DNA from: SHLQ01 sp033344795 | GTDB taxonomy: Bacteria; Actinomycetota; Acidimicrobiia; Acidimicrobiales; SHLQ01 | Length of the DNA stretch: 64,000 bases | Assembly: GCA_033344795.1 (NCBI GenBank) | Contig: JAWPMS010000001.1 | Span: 4,216,001 to 4,280,000, forward strand | Direction: 5' to 3' | Part shown: positions 16,114 to 24,179 of the stretch, in pieces | Layout: each line of letters opens with the position of its first letter | Position numbering within the stretch: the stretch's first letter is position 1 | Notes under the pieces: generated by a model | The model's input: the letters and a program-made list of their open reading frames with translations, nothing else | What the model was told of the DNA's origin: nothing | Databases searched by the model: none | Position numbers and translations under genes: made by a program

Positions 16114-17523
16114 GTGGATCCATTTCGCCTTGGTCTGAAGTCGCGTATCACCGCGGCGTTCACCCTCGGCGGGGTCATCGTCACCTTGCTTCTGACGGTC
16201 ATCACCATCACGACCACGCGCCAGGTGTTGTTGGCCGATCGTGATGAGGTTGCGGAATTGATCGTCTTCGCCAATGCGTCGAGTGTGCAACGCCAACTCG
16301 GCGGTGACCTCGATCCGGGCGCGGTGGGCAACGTGATCGACTCGCTGAACACGACTGCCGGTTCTCGTCCGCTTCTCATCACCGACGACGGCAACTTTTC
16401 GCTCGATCCCACGGCGTTCACGCTCGATGACGTGCCTGCCGACCTGCAGAGCATCACGTTCGAGGGCCGGGCCGGCCGCATGCGGACGGCTGTCCAAGAC
16501 GATCCAGCGATCGTCTACGGGGTCCCCCTGCAGGGTTTCGACGACGTGGTCTACTTCGAGGCGTTTCCGTTGGCCGAGGTCGAGGACACGCTGGTCACCC
16601 TGCAACTCGTGTTGCTCGGCGGTGGGTTGATCGTTGCTGCACTCGCCGCATTGGCAGGACGTTTTGCTGCGACCCGGGCGCTCTCTCCGCTTCGAGATGT
16701 GAGCGCCGCGGCTGAAGCGATCGCTGGTGGCCGCCTCGACACGCGGCTTGACCCGGAGGGTGATGAGGATCTCGAGAGCCTCGTGGCATCGTTCAATGAA
16801 ATGGCTGGAGGGCTGGAAGAGCGCATCCAGCGCGACGCCCGATTCGCGTCTGAAGTGAGTCACGAGCTCCGGAGTCCCTTGATGACGCTGACAGCATCCG
16901 TCGAGGTGCTGGAGAACGCCAAGCATGAAATGCCCGAACGATCGCAGACGGCGCTGGATCTGCTCGCCAGCGACATCGCTCGCTTTCGTACGCTCGTCGA
17001 GGACTTGCTCGAGATCAGTCGGTTCGATGTCGGAACCGCCCATCTTCAGGCAGATCCGCTGTTGTATGCCGAGTTCATTCGAGCCGCAGTCGATATCACG
17101 GGAGTCGACGGGGTCGAGGTCATCGTCGAACCCGACGCTGAGGAAGCCGTCGTCGTCGCCGAGAAGCGCCGTCTCGCGCGTGTCGTCGCAAATCTGCTCG
17201 GCAACGCCGAGAAGTACGGAGGAAACGAGATCAGGGTGATCGTCTCGACCAGCCCGGACTCCGTTCTCACCGCGGTCGAAGACAACGGCGCTGGCGTCCC
17301 CACCGACGAACGCTTCGTGATCTTCGATCGATTCAGTCGAGGAGGCGCCGGCGGCCGTCGTGGCTACGACACCGGTGTCGGCCTTGGACTGTCGCTTGTC
17401 GCCGAGCACGTCAACTTGCACAACGGTCGCGTGTGGGTCGAAGACCGTCCAGACGGACTCCCTGGGGCCAGGTTCGTCGTTGAACTTCCACTCGACAATG
17501 AGACCGACGGGGAGTTCGCATGA
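16114..17523 (+). CDS. mtrB: Sensor histidine kinase, MtrB-like
   Basis: This 469-aa membrane kinase has membrane segments at about 12-32 and 160-182 with an extracytoplasmic domain between, then a HAMP linker. The dimerisation/phosphoacceptor helix carries His250 in FASEVSHELRSPLMTLTASV. The ATPase domain has the N box NLLGNAEKYG and the G boxes DNGAGVP and GVGLGLSLVAEHV. The extracytoplasmic part is about 125 residues and contains no recognised ligand-binding signature. It lies 13 nt after the response regulator gene and overlaps the lipoprotein gene by ATGA. Confidence 0.94.
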   Translation: MDPFRLGLKSRITAAFTLGGVIVTLLLTVITITTTRQVLLADRDEVAELIVFANASSVQRQLGGDLDPGAVGNVIDSLNTTAGSRPLLITDDGNFSLDPTAFTLDDVPADLQSITFEGRAGRMRTAVQDDPAIVYGVPLQGFDDVVYFEAFPLAEVEDTLVTLQLVLLGGGLIVAALAALAGRFAATRALSPLRDVSAAAEAIAGGRLDTRLDPEGDEDLESLVASFNEMAGGLEERIQRDARFASEVSHELRSPLMTLTASVEVLENAKHEMPERSQTALDLLASDIARFRTLVEDLLEISRFDVGTAHLQADPLLYAEFIRAAVDITGVDGVEVIVEPDAEEAVVVAEKRRLARVVANLLGNAEKYGGNEIRVIVSTSPDSVLTAVEDNGAGVPTDERFVIFDRFSRGGAGGRRGYDTGVGLGLSLVAEHVNLHNGRVWVEDRPDGLPGARFVVELPLDNETDGEFA

Positions 17524-18176
17524 GCCGTGTCCAGTCGCTCCGCCTTCTGTCTCTCGTTCTCGCGCTTTCGCTCGCGTTGCTCGGGTGTGGCATACCGCTC
17601 GACAATGAACCGGAGGTGATCGCAGGGGAGGCCCTTCCTCAGAGCTTGCAACCCGGTTCGTCGACCACCACCACCTTGCCGTCTCTGCTCACCCAAGACG
17701 TCACGATCTACCTCATCAACCCTGGGGACGGCGAGGCATCGCTGGTTCCGGTCGAACGCCAGGTACCCGTGGTGAGCGAGGGTGACGAACAGATCGAAGT
17801 GCTCATTCTCGAACAGCTACTGCTCGGACCGACGAGCGAAGAACAGCTCGAGGACAATCTGACGACGGCGGTCGTCTCCTCGGGGGACGACCCAATCGAG
17901 GTCCTCGGCCTTCGTCGCCCGGTCGAGGGTCAGATCGTCGTCGTCCTGTCAGAGCCACCTGCCCTCGAGGGAAGTGATCAGGTGGTCTCCTTCGCTCAGC
18001 TCGTCTACACGCTGACCGAGATCAACACGGTCGATCGCGTCCGATTCTTGGTCATCAATGAAGCGGGCGAAGAGGAAGACATCTCGGTCAAGACCGACAC
18101 GGAAGAGGGCGACGTGCGACGCCCTGTCGGGCGCGACGACTACATGAGTCTCTCCCCGCTTCGAAGCCCGTCCTGA
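17520..18176 (+). CDS. GerMN-domain lipoprotein, short LpqB-like
   Basis: This 218-aa protein has a lipoprotein signal peptide with lipobox LALLGCG and a Ser/Thr linker, then a GerMN-like domain (about residues 55-180: VTIYLINPGDGEASLVPVER onward to TEINTVDRVRFLVINEAG). In mycobacteria LpqB follows mtrB, binds the MtrB sensor region and combines GerMN with a large beta-propeller. The propeller is absent here. The start overlaps the kinase stop as ATGA, supporting a functional link to the two-component system. Confidence 0.87.
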   Translation: MSRVQSLRLLSLVLALSLALLGCGIPLDNEPEVIAGEALPQSLQPGSSTTTTLPSLLTQDVTIYLINPGDGEASLVPVERQVPVVSEGDEQIEVLILEQLLLGPTSEEQLEDNLTTAVVSSGDDPIEVLGLRRPVEGQIVVVLSEPPALEGSDQVVSFAQLVYTLTEINTVDRVRFLVINEAGEEEDISVKTDTEEGDVRRPVGRDDYMSLSPLRSPS

Positions 18177-18187
18177 CGCTGCCGAGG

Positions 18188-18202
18188 TTCGCCTCAGGCG
18201 AA
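18188..18202. terminator. Short hairpin between convergent genes
   Basis: TTCGCC-TCA-GGCGAA forms a 6-bp stem at the junction where the GerMN lipoprotein gene and pfkA converge, overlapping the pfkA stop codon. There is no T tract, so its role as a terminator is tentative. Confidence 0.25.
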
Positions 18203-19219
18203 GAACGTAGACGCGACGTCGAAGAACTCTGGGGTCACGTACTTGAGTTCCGCGACCGCGTCTGCGATCCGAACGCGAGTCATCGCTCCGCACTGATACG
18301 CGACCATCGATCCGAAGTCTCGGTCCTGCGCAGCGCGAGCCGCCTCGACCCCAAACCACGTTGCGAGGACACGGTCTTGCGCTGACGGTTCGCCGCCGCG
18401 CTGCACATACCCAAGCACGGTCGTGCGCGTCTCGAAGCCCGTGCGTTCAGTGATCTGCGACGCGACGAGTTCGCCGATCCCGCCCAGCTTCACGTGGCCG
18501 AACTCGTCGAAACTTCGATCGGGAATCTCGAAGTTGCCGGGGCGCGGTCTCGCACCTTCGGCGACGACCACGATCGAGGCGAACTTACCGGTTTCATGGC
18601 GCCGTCGAAGGGTGTCGCACACCTCGACGATGTCGAACGGCCGCTCGGGAATCAGGGTGAGCGTTGCACCGCCGGCCATTCCCGCCCACGTGGCGATGTG
18701 TCCGACGTGTCGGCCCATGACCTCCACGACCATCACGCGATCATGACTCTCCGCCGTGGTGTGTAGACGCCCGATCGCCTCCGTGGCAATGTCGACGGCG
18801 GTTGCAAACCCAAAGGTCATCTCGGTGAGGCCGATGTCGTTGTCGATCGTCTTGGGGACCCCGATCACGGGGAATCCGAGCTTGTGCATCTCTTGGGTGC
18901 ACGACAGAGTCCCCTCTCCGCCAATCGAGATGAGTGCGTCGACACCGTTCTTCTCGAAGGTGGCTCGACACTTGTCGCGCCCATCATCGGTCATGAAGGG
19001 GTTCACTCGGGTCGTGCCAAGAATCGTGCCGCCTCGGGTGAGCAGCCCTCGGCATCCCTCGACGTCGAGCGCCATCCATTCGTCCTCCATAACGCCACGC
19101 CAGCCATCGAGGAAACCGATGACCTCGTTCCCATCTTTGGTGGCCTGTCTGACCACACCACGAATCACTGCGTTGAGTCCGGGGGCGTCTCCGCCACCGG
19201 TGAGGACTGCGAGTTTCAT
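18194..19219 (-). CDS. pfkA: 6-phosphofructokinase (actinobacterial group III)
   Basis: This enzyme phosphorylates fructose 6-phosphate in glycolysis. The 341-aa protein starts MKLAVLTGGGDAPGLNAVIR and has IGGEGTLS and VPKTIDNDIGLTEMTFGF. At the two positions that separate ATP from pyrophosphate enzymes it has Gly in GGEGT (ATP-like) and Lys in PKTIDND (often PPi-like). This combination is known from ATP-dependent actinobacterial enzymes such as that of Streptomyces, so ATP is the likelier donor. The ATG at 19219 has TAAGAT seven bases upstream; a 60-codon in-frame upstream extension overlapping glpK was rejected. Confidence 0.95.
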   Translation of the reverse strand: MKLAVLTGGGDAPGLNAVIRGVVRQATKDGNEVIGFLDGWRGVMEDEWMALDVEGCRGLLTRGGTILGTTRVNPFMTDDGRDKCRATFEKNGVDALISIGGEGTLSCTQEMHKLGFPVIGVPKTIDNDIGLTEMTFGFATAVDIATEAIGRLHTTAESHDRVMVVEVMGRHVGHIATWAGMAGGATLTLIPERPFDIVEVCDTLRRRHETGKFASIVVVAEGARPRPGNFEIPDRSFDEFGHVKLGGIGELVASQITERTGFETRTTVLGYVQRGGEPSAQDRVLATWFGVEAARAAQDRDFGSMVAYQCGAMTRVRIADAVAELKYVTPEFFDVASTFFA

Positions 19220-19226
19220 TGCGCCG

Positions 19227-19258
19227 ATCTTACGGCGTAGTTGGTTGGGATCTACTCT
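19227..19258. promoter_or_regulatory. Divergent leaderless promoters for pfkA and glpK
   Basis: Two -10-like hexamers lie in the 45-bp gap between the start codons. TAAGAT reads leftward at 19232-19227, seven bases before the pfkA ATG. TACTCT reads rightward at 19253-19258, six bases before the glpK ATG. Neither gene has a Shine-Dalgarno, so both transcripts probably begin at their start codons. No clear shared operator was found. Confidence 0.5.
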
Positions 19259-19264
19259 TCCCTC

Positions 19265-20737
19265 ATGGCAGTAGTCGTAGCAATCGATGCAGGAACAACA
19301 GGCGTACGTTCGATCGCCTTCAGCGAGACCGGCAAGCCTGTCGGTTCGTCCTATCGGGAGTTCCCGCAGTACTTCCCTCAGCCCGGCTGGGTCGAACATG
19401 ACGCCGAGGAAATCTGGGATGCCGTCGTCACGACACTCACCGAGCTGACCTCGTCACTCACCGAACCGATCGCCGCGATCGGCATCACCGATCAGCGAGA
19501 AACCGTCGTCGTGTGGGACAAATCGACGGGCAAGCCGCTCCACCGCGCGATCGTTTGGCAGGATCGACGCACCGCCGAGAGATGTGCCGAGTTGGAGGCT
19601 GCCGGCCACCTCGACATGGTGCGTCGAACGACCGGCCTCGTGCTCGATCCGTACTTCTCGGGCAGCAAACTCGAGTGGCTCATTCGCAACGACCACATCA
19701 CCGTCGATGCGAACACGGCGTTCGGAACGGTTGACAGCTGGCTGGTCTGGAAGCTCACCGGAGGCACGACGCACATCACCGACACGACCAACGCGAGTCG
19801 AACTCTGCTGTACGACATCGGTTCGTTGTCGTGGTCTGACGAAATGCTCGACCTGTTCGGGATACCAGCCTCGATCATGCCCGAGGTGCGGCCGTCGAGT
19901 GGCCGCTTCGGAACTACCGCGATGAACCTGCCCGTGCCTGGTGGATTGCCCATCTCGGGGATTGCAGGCGACCAGCAGGCCGCCTTGTTCGGGCAAGCGT
20001 GTTTTGCGCCCGGCGCAGCGAAGAACACATACGGGACCGGTTCGTTCATTCTCATGAACGTCGGGCAGAACAAACCTGAACCTGTCGATGGGTTGCTGAC
20101 GACGGTGGGTTGGACACTGGCCAACGGCGAGACGACGTATGCGCTGGAAGGTGCGGTATTCGTCACCGGTGCCGCAATTCAGTGGCTACGAGACGGTTTG
20201 GGCGTGATCGACGACGCGTCAGAAATCGGGCCTCTCGCAGAATCGGTCGAGTCATCAGACGATGTGTTCCTCGTCCCCGCGTTCGCCGGACTCGGCAGCC
20301 CCTGGTGGGACCCGAACGCACGCGGCACGATTGTGGGCCTGACCCGCGGCACGACCAAGGCCCACATCGCCCGAGCCACGGTGGAGGCAATGGCGCTGCA
20401 GTCACGAGACGTCATCGACGCCATGGCCGATGCCGGCGGCGTGAGCGTGGAAAGCCTCCGCGTCGATGGTGGCGCTTCGGTCATGCAGATTCTTTTGCAG
20501 ATTCAAGCCGATCAGATCGGCGTCCCAGTGCACCGCTCGGCCATCACGGAAACAACGGCTTTGGGATCTGCGTATCTCGCGGGAATTGCTGAGGGTGTCT
20601 GGGCGGGAACCGACGAGGTCGCCGCAGCATGGCAGTCCGATCTCACGGTCGAGCCATCCGACGATCGTGCGTCTGCTGATCAGCTACATGGTCGGTGGCT
20701 GGAGGCCGTGGGCCGCAGCCGAAACTGGGCTCGTTAG
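19265..20737 (+). CDS. glpK: Glycerol kinase
   Basis: This FGGY-family kinase makes glycerol 3-phosphate from glycerol and ATP. The 490-aa product has VVVAIDAGTTGVRSIAF at the N-terminus, PQPGWVEHDAEEIWD, GITDQRETVVVWDKSTGKPL and AIVWQDRRT, all characteristic of GlpK rather than other FGGY kinases, plus the C-terminal ATP-site region RVDGGASVMQILLQIQAD. TACTCT six bases before the ATG supports this start. No glycerol uptake gene is adjacent. Its 3' end overlaps the convergent SMC-like gene by 4 bp. Confidence 0.95.
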   Translation: MAVVVAIDAGTTGVRSIAFSETGKPVGSSYREFPQYFPQPGWVEHDAEEIWDAVVTTLTELTSSLTEPIAAIGITDQRETVVVWDKSTGKPLHRAIVWQDRRTAERCAELEAAGHLDMVRRTTGLVLDPYFSGSKLEWLIRNDHITVDANTAFGTVDSWLVWKLTGGTTHITDTTNASRTLLYDIGSLSWSDEMLDLFGIPASIMPEVRPSSGRFGTTAMNLPVPGGLPISGIAGDQQAALFGQACFAPGAAKNTYGTGSFILMNVGQNKPEPVDGLLTTVGWTLANGETTYALEGAVFVTGAAIQWLRDGLGVIDDASEIGPLAESVESSDDVFLVPAFAGLGSPWWDPNARGTIVGLTRGTTKAHIARATVEAMALQSRDVIDAMADAGGVSVESLRVDGGASVMQILLQIQADQIGVPVHRSAITETTALGSAYLAGIAEGVWAGTDEVAAAWQSDLTVEPSDDRASADQLHGRWLEAVGRSRNWAR

Positions 20738-22053
20738 CCGTTCGTACGGTCGGCAAACCATCCAGCCGCCGCAACCCAGCCAGCGCGGTCGCCAACCCTG
20801 TCGCACCAGGCGTGAAGATCGGACTGATCCGAGACGCAGATGACCTGGGTGGTGCTGCTGTGGCGCAACAGCGTCGTCATGATCGCACCGCTGAGCCGCA
20901 TGGGAAGGTCGGCCAGCGGCTCTTCCACCAGGACCGGTAGCGGGCGTGTCGTGTCGGAGCTGAGATCGATGTGGGTGCGCAGATCGATCTCACCCATACC
21001 AATCATTGCCCACTGTTCTCGGGCCAAGGCCAGCAGCTGCAGTTGGCTGCGCAAGCGGCGTTGAATGTGCACCCGATGTTGTTCGATCAGCTCGAGGCGG
21101 CCGCCGTCGGCCGGCGCCAGTTCAGGTTGTGCGCCGTCGATCACCTCTTGGGCGCGGTTGCGAATTTCAGCCAGTTCTGCGCATTCCGCCAACACCTTCT
21201 TGGCCATCGCGGGTGCCGATGCGGGCGTGGTTTCGATACTGAGCAGGTCGAGCGAAGACGCGAGCAGGCTTGCATCCGATTGTGTGCGCATGTCGAATTC
21301 GGCGATCGCGCCATCGGCTTCGGCGATGGCCAGGTCGGCAAGCATCGCGACGTTGCGAGAGTCGCCAGGTTGGACCTGCCCCCGGGCACCCTCGGCCTGG
21401 CTGCGCCTCGCGGCAAGCGCGATGCGCTCTGGGTTCGACTCGACCACTTCCAGCACCCGGGCGATGTGTTCGACGATCTCTGCGGGTGGAGCGACTTCGT
21501 CGACAGCAGCGAGCGTTCGTCGTGCATCTTCGATCTCGGGTATGGCGAGTGCTTTGGACACCTGGGGCTCGGGCATCTCGTCTCGAGCCGCTTGGGCAGC
21601 GGCATCGGCTCCGCGAAGTTCAGCGCCCGAGAGCAGCACGGCCCGATCGATGGTCTCGATCACCTCAGCTAATTGCGCTGCTTCGCTCGTCCGATGTGAT
21701 GCTCCGGCCTGGAGCGGACGCGTCGGCACCAAGGACGTTCCAGGCGCCTCTGGTTGTTGTCGCGCCGCATGCAGTGGGGTTCGTCGACCGTGGTCTTCAA
21801 CGATGCCGCTCAGACCCGTGTGAGGGTCGCCGAGGCGCAGTGCATCAATCGTGTCCGCCAATGCGCGGCGGCCGTCTTCACCGAGGCCGTTGATCACGCA
21901 GAAGTCGCGGTGAAACTCGAGCGGCGCATCTTCTGGGCGCGGCGAGTTGAGTTCGACGAGACGTATCGCGGGGTCGTCTTCGTGGGGTGGACTCGCGACC
22001 GTCTGTAATCGCTGCCGCGCCTGCCCCACGCGGTCCATGTCGACCGGGTTCAC
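20734..22053 (-). CDS. SMC/ABC-like protein with degenerate ATPase motifs
   Basis: The start is GTG 22053, overlapping the SRPBCC stop as GTGA, giving 439 aa. The N-terminal FCVINGLGEDGRRALADTI (about 51-69) sits where SMC-like ATPases have Walker A, but lacks the GKS/T. The middle (about 140-330) is Ala/Glu/Arg-rich, helical and coiled-coil-like. Near the C-terminus PLPVLVEEPLADLP (about 371-384) resembles Walker B plus D-loop with Glu replacing Asp, and QVICVSDQSDLHAW resembles the switch strand. I infer a pseudo-ATPase derived from an SMC/RecN-type head. Its function is unknown. It is last in the PimB-like operon. Confidence 0.72.
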   Translation of the reverse strand: MNPVDMDRVGQARQRLQTVASPPHEDDPAIRLVELNSPRPEDAPLEFHRDFCVINGLGEDGRRALADTIDALRLGDPHTGLSGIVEDHGRRTPLHAARQQPEAPGTSLVPTRPLQAGASHRTSEAAQLAEVIETIDRAVLLSGAELRGADAAAQAARDEMPEPQVSKALAIPEIEDARRTLAAVDEVAPPAEIVEHIARVLEVVESNPERIALAARRSQAEGARGQVQPGDSRNVAMLADLAIAEADGAIAEFDMRTQSDASLLASSLDLLSIETTPASAPAMAKKVLAECAELAEIRNRAQEVIDGAQPELAPADGGRLELIEQHRVHIQRRLRSQLQLLALAREQWAMIGMGEIDLRTHIDLSSDTTRPLPVLVEEPLADLPMRLSGAIMTTLLRHSSTTQVICVSDQSDLHAWCDRVGDRAGWVAAAGWFADRTNG

Positions 22054-22499
22054 GCTGACGCCGACTCGACTCGCTTCTTCAAGTCGTCCATCGCGGTGTG
22101 AAGAATCTTTGCTTCGGCGCGGCGCTTCACGAAGCCTGGCAAAGGCACGAGCATGTCGACGGAGACGTAGTACCGAACTTCGCACTGGGATCCGTCGCCG
22201 ATCGGGACGAACTCATATTCGCCATCGATTCGCTCCATGACATCACCTTCGATGAGCCGCCACGACATGCGAAGCGGATTCGATCCATAGCTGTATCGAA
22301 GGGTGTACGAGGTTGAGCGACCCATGGCGGCAACTCGGAACGCAACGTCTCCACCCCGGCCGTCGTCATCGCGGACGACAACTTCGACCTCTTTGACATC
22401 GGTTGCCCACTCGACGTACTGCTCAAAGTTGGTCGCCACGGCAAAGCATGCCTCTGGGGAGGCGTCGATTTCGGTTCGTTCCGCAGCGTGATCAGCCAT
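22050..22499 (-). CDS. SRPBCC (polyketide cyclase/START-like) protein
   Basis: The start at ATG 22499 is supported by GAGGAAG at good spacing. The 149-aa protein has the helix-grip pattern: RTEIDASPEACFAVATNFEQ at the start, a curved beta-sheet, and a long C-terminal helix containing KILHTAMDDLKKRVE. Family members bind hydrophobic ligands in a deep pocket. A homologous small SRPBCC gene lies near pimB' in mycobacteria, so a role in lipid or envelope metabolism is plausible. It is coupled to the SMC-like gene by a GTGA overlap. Confidence 0.89.
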   Translation of the reverse strand: MADHAAERTEIDASPEACFAVATNFEQYVEWATDVKEVEVVVRDDDGRGGDVAFRVAAMGRSTSYTLRYSYGSNPLRMSWRLIEGDVMERIDGEYEFVPIGDGSQCEVRYYVSVDMLVPLPGFVKRRAEAKILHTAMDDLKKRVESASA

Positions 22500-22599
22500 G
22501 TTCTTCCTCACCGGGGTAGGCACTGGCAGAATAGCCGAACCCACCGGGCCATTCTGTCAACGGGACGCAGAAATACACGGCAAAACCCGTGTTTCTCAC

Positions 22600-23049
22600 T
22601 CAGGGATCGACTCGAGCGTGAAACGATGCAAACCGTGAGCCCCACAACGTGGCGATGCCAAGCCCCAGTACTGGTACCAGCAGCCCGAACGCCTGTTGTG
22701 TGAAGGGTCGGAGCGAGGCGAACAGGATCGAAACGACCACTTGAATCAGCACCGCCAGCCACAAGGTGTTGCGCGTCGCTTTTGGAACGTGGCTGGCGTC
22801 GATGGCCACCAGGCCCGTGAGCGTGACGTCGTCGACCCGACTTCGTTGAATCCCGTTCCACATGCCCAAGGCGAAGAGTGCGACACCAACGACGAACGTG
22901 ATCGTGCAGCCGATCGCATAGACGACATCGAGCGAACCGTCTGCGACGTACGTGACGACCGTTGCGGCCGCAAACGCCATCGATGATCGGATCGAGAATT
23001 TCACGAGGCGCTCTTCTACGCCGTTGGCCTCGTTGGGCGGTTGGCTCAT
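22600..23049 (-). CDS. Four-pass membrane protein of unknown function
   Basis: This 149-aa protein has about four hydrophobic segments (near residues 23-42, 45-65, 97-114 and 119-139) and no recognised catalytic motif. Its ATG at 23049 shares a base with the glycosyltransferase stop (TAATG), suggesting translational coupling and a shared membrane role. The 100 bp between it and the SRPBCC gene contain no other gene. Confidence 0.8.
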   Translation of the reverse strand: MSQPPNEANGVEERLVKFSIRSSMAFAAATVVTYVADGSLDVVYAIGCTITFVVGVALFALGMWNGIQRSRVDDVTLTGLVAIDASHVPKATRNTLWLAVLIQVVVSILFASLRPFTQQAFGLLVPVLGLGIATLWGSRFASFHARVDP

Positions 23050-24179
23050 TAGGTGCACCAACCCTGCAGTGTCGTCTCGAGCGATTGTGCGAGTACGTCG
23101 TAGGAAAAGTCCGACACCGCTCTCGCACGAGATGCCTCGGACATTCGCGCTCGTCGTTCGGGATCATCGAGGAGCGATCGAAACGTGGCCGCGATGTCCT
23201 CGATCGTCGCGTCGCCATCGACGACGAGGCCCGTCACCTGGTCCTCGACGGCCTCGTCTGCTCCTCCCGAGCGGCCGGCGATCTGTGGTGTACCTGCAGC
23301 GGCAGCTTCCACGAAGACGATGCCGAAACCCTCTTGCTCGAGGCCAGCCCAACGATTTCTGCACAACATCGAGAACACGTCAGCCGCACCGTAGAGCGCG
23401 GCCTTGTCGTCATCGTCGATTCGGCCAAGGAGACGCACGGGCGCTCGCAACGCGTCGATTCGCCTTTGGAGTCGTCTGGAGTCTCGCCCCGCGCCGGCGA
23501 TGCAGACCACGAGGTCTGGATGTGTTCGATGCAGACGCGACGCGACTGCGATCAGCGTGTCCATACCCTTGCGCGGCACCAGTCTCGAAACGCTCAGTAT
23601 CAACGGAGCATCGGGAGCAATGTTGTACTTCTCTCGAACTGCTCGCTGGGCGGGCTTCGTCGCCGGTGCAAACTTGTCAACGTCGACGCCGGGCGGAATC
23701 ACCGCGTTGGCCAACGTGCGACCAACAGCCCGTTCGGCCTCGCCGAGTGCGTATTCGCCCGCTGAAATCACACCGGTCGCGTTCTCGAGAACGCGTGCCA
23801 GCGCTTGGCGACTTCCCGGAAGCCGCCCCGGCACGGTCACCTCGGCACCGTGCAAGACCACCACATACGGCTTGGACAGCGTCGGCCCGATGATGCCAAG
23901 CGGCACGGCGGGGTCGATGACATGCAGAGCAGCACCGAAGTCGTTCGCGGCCTGGTCGAGTCGTCGCCCCAACCAGGGGTAGGGCAACAGGAAAGGCTCT
24001 CGCGAGCGTACGATTTCATAGTTCTGCTGAGCGTCGAAGACATCGGCGCCCCGATGTGGCGTGGTCATCACCCGAAACGTGGCGGGATCGAGCCGCCGCC
24101 ACAACTCCCACAGGTACTGCTGAATACCTCCGAGCTTCGGAGGGAAGTCGTTCGTGACGAGAAGATGGCGCCCGCTCAT
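23049..24179 (-). CDS. GT4 glycosyltransferase, PimB-like mannosyltransferase
   Basis: This 376-aa GT-B enzyme begins RHLLVTNDFPPKLGGIQQYL, a pattern shared with PimB' enzymes that add the second mannose to phosphatidylinositol mannosides. Other signature elements are LHGAEVTVPGRLPGSR, LSVSRLVPRKGMDTLI and the EGFGIVFVEAAAAGTPQIAG E-x7-E motif. Substrate assignment is by similarity and by the nearby SRPBCC gene, which also occurs near pimB' in mycobacteria. Its ATG overlaps the queG stop as ATGA. Confidence 0.88.
   Translation of the reverse strand: MSGRHLLVTNDFPPKLGGIQQYLWELWRRLDPATFRVMTTPHRGADVFDAQQNYEIVRSREPFLLPYPWLGRRLDQAANDFGAALHVIDPAVPLGIIGPTLSKPYVVVLHGAEVTVPGRLPGSRQALARVLENATGVISAGEYALGEAERAVGRTLANAVIPPGVDVDKFAPATKPAQRAVREKYNIAPDAPLILSVSRLVPRKGMDTLIAVASRLHRTHPDLVVCIAGAGRDSRRLQRRIDALRAPVRLLGRIDDDDKAALYGAADVFSMLCRNRWAGLEQEGFGIVFVEAAAAGTPQIAGRSGGADEAVEDQVTGLVVDGDATIEDIAATFRSLLDDPERRARMSEASRARAVSDFSYDVLAQSLETTLQGWCT

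Noticed and set aside
14757..16481. 574-codon minus-strand frame
   Set aside because: It is antisense to the inositol-phosphatase-like, mtrA-like and mtrB-like genes, which carry clear family motifs; long antisense frames are expected at this GC content.
15850..17421. 523-codon minus-strand frame
   Set aside because: Antisense to the histidine kinase; no recognisable domain and biased composition.
18194..19219. Phosphofructokinase as a pyrophosphate-dependent enzyme
   Set aside because: The Lys in PKTIDND suggests PPi, but the Gly in GGEGT matches ATP-dependent actinobacterial enzymes with the same combination.
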